DNA of 35,428 bases. Source: Chrysomallon squamiferum. Taxonomy: Eukaryota > Mollusca > Gastropoda > Neomphalida > Peltospiridae. The position numbers were made by a program, and so were the translations under genes. The number at the start of each line of letters is the position of its first letter. Position 1 is the first letter of the stretch. Below, piece by piece: positions 33,478 through 35,428 of the stretch. The notes below the pieces were generated by a model. The model worked only from the letters and a program-made list of their open reading frames with translations. It was not told the origin of the DNA and did not search any database. The DNA is taken from assembly GCA_012295275.1 (NCBI GenBank), contig CM022668.1, positions 10,986,863 to 11,022,290 of the forward strand, read 5' to 3'.

Positions 33478-34847
33478 AAGAGAGAGAGAGTAAATCAAGA
33501 GTTATTCCCCTACATTAATATTAAAATTCTGCCTCTTAAACCTTTGCTATTACATTGATACTGATTTAAATATATTTTTTTTGGCAGTATGAGTTTCATT
33601 CTGTCAATTTCGGAAGAAACTACGCATACCCCTATAAATAAATACAAAAATAAGTAAGCATGTAATAAGTAAGTAAATAAATAAATAAATAATATTGAAC
33701 AGTGCAACCTTGATCTGAAATAAAGTAGATAATATTTAGAAAAATGAGATATGGCAGGAAGTCTTACTGAAATTTGACGTCTTAATTCTTCCTGTTTATT
33801 TTCCTGTTTTAATGAGAGTTAGTTCCCTTATATACTATTTGTATATTTTCGTTGCACTTACTTGTTTATGTGTTTGCTTATATATTTATTTACTGACAAT
33901 TATACACGTATTTTTAAAAACTGCCCTGTCGATAACATGCCTATAAAATAATATAGATAAAATAAAATAAAGTACTAGTACTAATACTAGCAGCAGCAGT
34001 AGTAGTAGCAGTAATAATAGTAGTGGTAGTAGTAGTAGTAATAGTAGTAGTAGTAGTAACATCTCAGAGAAGGTGATGATAATATGTATAAGTGAAAGTG
34101 CACTTATTTATTTACTTACTGGGTTACACTACACTTATTGATTCATTCATCCATTCATTCGTTGTTTAATTATTTACATACAGTTTTTGGTTTATTCACG
34201 TATTTATTTATTTAATTCTTCATTCATTGATTTGTATACTTAATTATTTCTTGATTTATTTTTGACTTGTTTGTAATATGTTTTATTATCATAATCATTA
34301 TCACTAGTAGTATTAGTAGGAACACTAGTACTAGTAATTGTTGTATTAACTGTATGTGTAGTAGTAGTGTTCTTGTTCTGATAGTTGCTATTTCTTTTGA
34401 TAAAAAAAACAACAAAAAATTAGTTGAAGAGCATATGTCTTTTATCTGAGATCGTATTAGTGACATACGGTTTTCATAAACTGCATTACCCATTTTTCAG
34501 ATCTAAAAGAAAAAAAAAGAAAAAATAAAATGATTAATGATACCTTGATTTGGATATATATAGAATAAATAATCATAACAAAAATAAAAACATTAATATA
34601 GCAATAACATTAATAACAACAACAATAATAAATATTCATTTATTTACTATTTAGTAAGTAATTTAAACTTTTAAATTTTCTTTTTTTGTCACCCCTAAGA
34701 AAGTTACTCAAAATGCGATTAAAAATTTAACAAAGAATTGCTTTATAATATTTCAAATTATTATTGGTTTCGATATTATTAATCTACTGAATAATTAAAT
34801 AATTAAAACAGAGTAAAGAAAAAGAATAATACCTTAAAGGACTTTGT
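33311..34847. repeat. Downstream flank of gene C with GA and AGT tracts
   Basis: (GA)n at 33397-33490, (AAAT)n near 33672-33692, and (AGT)n/(AGC)n at 33978-34058. No gene recognised. Confidence 0.65.
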
Positions 34848-34981
34848 TTATTCTGAATACAAACAGAGGTGTCGACACTCATGGGACTCACGTTCATAAC
34901 AGAACATGTGAGTGGCTTCGTCAAACGCATGTTCTTCAAAATGACGACACTTTTCTTCTTGTCTGTCCTTGCACACCACGC
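34848..34981 (-). CDS. Gene C: terminal ShKT-like exon with stop
   Basis: Acceptor GATAG|GC at 34983-34982, phase 1 entry, 44 codons to TAA at 34850-34848. It has five cysteines (V-V-C, E-K-C, M-F-C, H-E-C, H-L-C) in an order like ShKT, with K-D after the first cysteine, but the expected sixth cysteine near the end is absent because the frame stops after L-C-L-Y-S-E. The AATAAA overlapping the stop on the minus strand could be a polyadenylation signal. ShKT domains are small disulphide folds found in sea-anemone peptides and as tails on many animal enzymes; a domain call here does not imply a toxin. Confidence 0.65.
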
Positions 34982-35242
34982 CTATCACAGTAAATAGAAA
35001 ACAAAACATATCAAATAAATAATTTCTGATAAAAAGCCTAAGGTCAACTTTGGATGCAAATAGGAACTGAAGAGATTGCAAAAAAAACTGATGAAAGAAT
35101 ATTTATCACATTTAAACACATTCATTTACAGGTAGTACAGACAGAAATACGTCCATTCTGCTTATTGTTTTTATATATATATATGCATGTATTTCACTAT
35201 TGTTTAATTATAAATGGTATGTACATAGATATATCAACTTAC
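34982..35242 (-). other. Gene C intron
   Basis: AT-rich intron of 261 bases between the two ShKT-like exons; nothing else recognised. Confidence 0.6.
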
Positions 35243-35353
35243 CAGTCTGACATAACTGACAGGTTTTTACACACCAGAACCACAACATTCCAGAACCTCT
35301 ACATTCTTTTTCTATTATCTGATGCATTATGGTCACTGCGTCATCATGGCAAT
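35243..35353 (-). CDS. Gene C: ShKT-like exon
   Basis: A 111-nt exon, phase 1/1, acceptor TTTCAG|AT at 35355-35354 and donor ACTG|GTAAGT at 35243/35242. It starts with C-H-D-D and ends with W-C-V-K-T-C-Q-L-C, the C-x3-C-x2-C signature of ShKT. Five of the six family cysteines are present; the one expected about nine residues after the first is missing. It joins in frame to the terminal exon (G then G-V-V-C). Confidence 0.7.
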
Positions 35354-35428
35354 CTGAAAAATGTTTGTTTGAAATCACAAATGAAAGCAATGTCATGTCT
35401 GATCAAATCCAAAGTAATAAGCTAAAAT
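35354..35428 (-). other. Gene C intron, near-identical to window start
   Basis: Matches bases 5-79 with a few changes. The rest of gene C (EGF-like, PAN-like and signal exons) is expected to the right of the window. Confidence 0.7.

Overview
The window looks like a piece of a repeat-rich, AT-rich animal genome, most likely a mollusc and quite possibly a cephalopod. Clues are very dense microsatellites ((TTC)n, (GA)n, (AAT)n, (AAAT)n, (AC)n, TGTA/TACA), decayed Tc1-type and non-LTR elements, and short coding exons separated by introns of several hundred bases with canonical GT-AG borders. The species call is inference; no ribosomal, mitochondrial or strongly diagnostic gene is present. There is a 200-base assembly gap at 15762-15961.

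All convincing coding exons lie on the minus strand and belong to one tandemly duplicated family of secreted, cysteine-rich modular proteins. The reconstructed architecture is: signal-peptide exon; one six-cysteine PAN/apple-like exon; a series of small EGF-like exons with a C-x3-C-x10-C-x-C-x-C-x8-C spacing; then two ShKT-like exons, the second carrying the stop. Every internal exon is phase 1 at both ends, and most EGF-like exons are exactly 93 nt.

Gene A (from 6203 leftward, running off the window at position 1) has intact signal-peptide, PAN-like and eight EGF-like exons; the acceptor of its ShKT exon sits at bases 1-7. Gene B (21917 leftward to about 19060) is a decayed paralogue: its PAN-like exon has lost the splice donor, one EGF-like exon has a 2-nt deletion, one has a TGA stop, one has lost its donor, and one is cut off by a satellite array. 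The two ShKT-like exons of gene C lie at 34848-35353; the rest of gene C would be to the right of the window. An intact orphan EGF-like exon is at 31340-31429, a dead ShKT fragment at 33058-33153, and faint EGF-like relics near 23.6 and 24.7 kb.

The most unusual object is a 54-bp satellite at 2771-3743. It is about 18 tandem copies of the 3' end of an EGF-like exon together with its 5' splice site, placed in the intron directly downstream of the exon it came from. A second, unrelated satellite (15962-19060, unit about 400-530 bp) ends inside a gene B exon.

The rest is flank and repeat. The sequence right of gene A (about 7.8-15.7 kb) and right of gene B (about 26.0-29.6 kb) are old segmental duplicates sharing a CR1/L2-like reverse-transcriptase tail. 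The gene A flank alone carries an internally deleted Tc1-like transposon (12939-14044) and a 30-odd-bp minisatellite (9.74-10.53 kb). A non-LTR retrotransposon RNase H relic lies at 29.7-30.6 kb. No RNA genes or CRISPR arrays were recognised.
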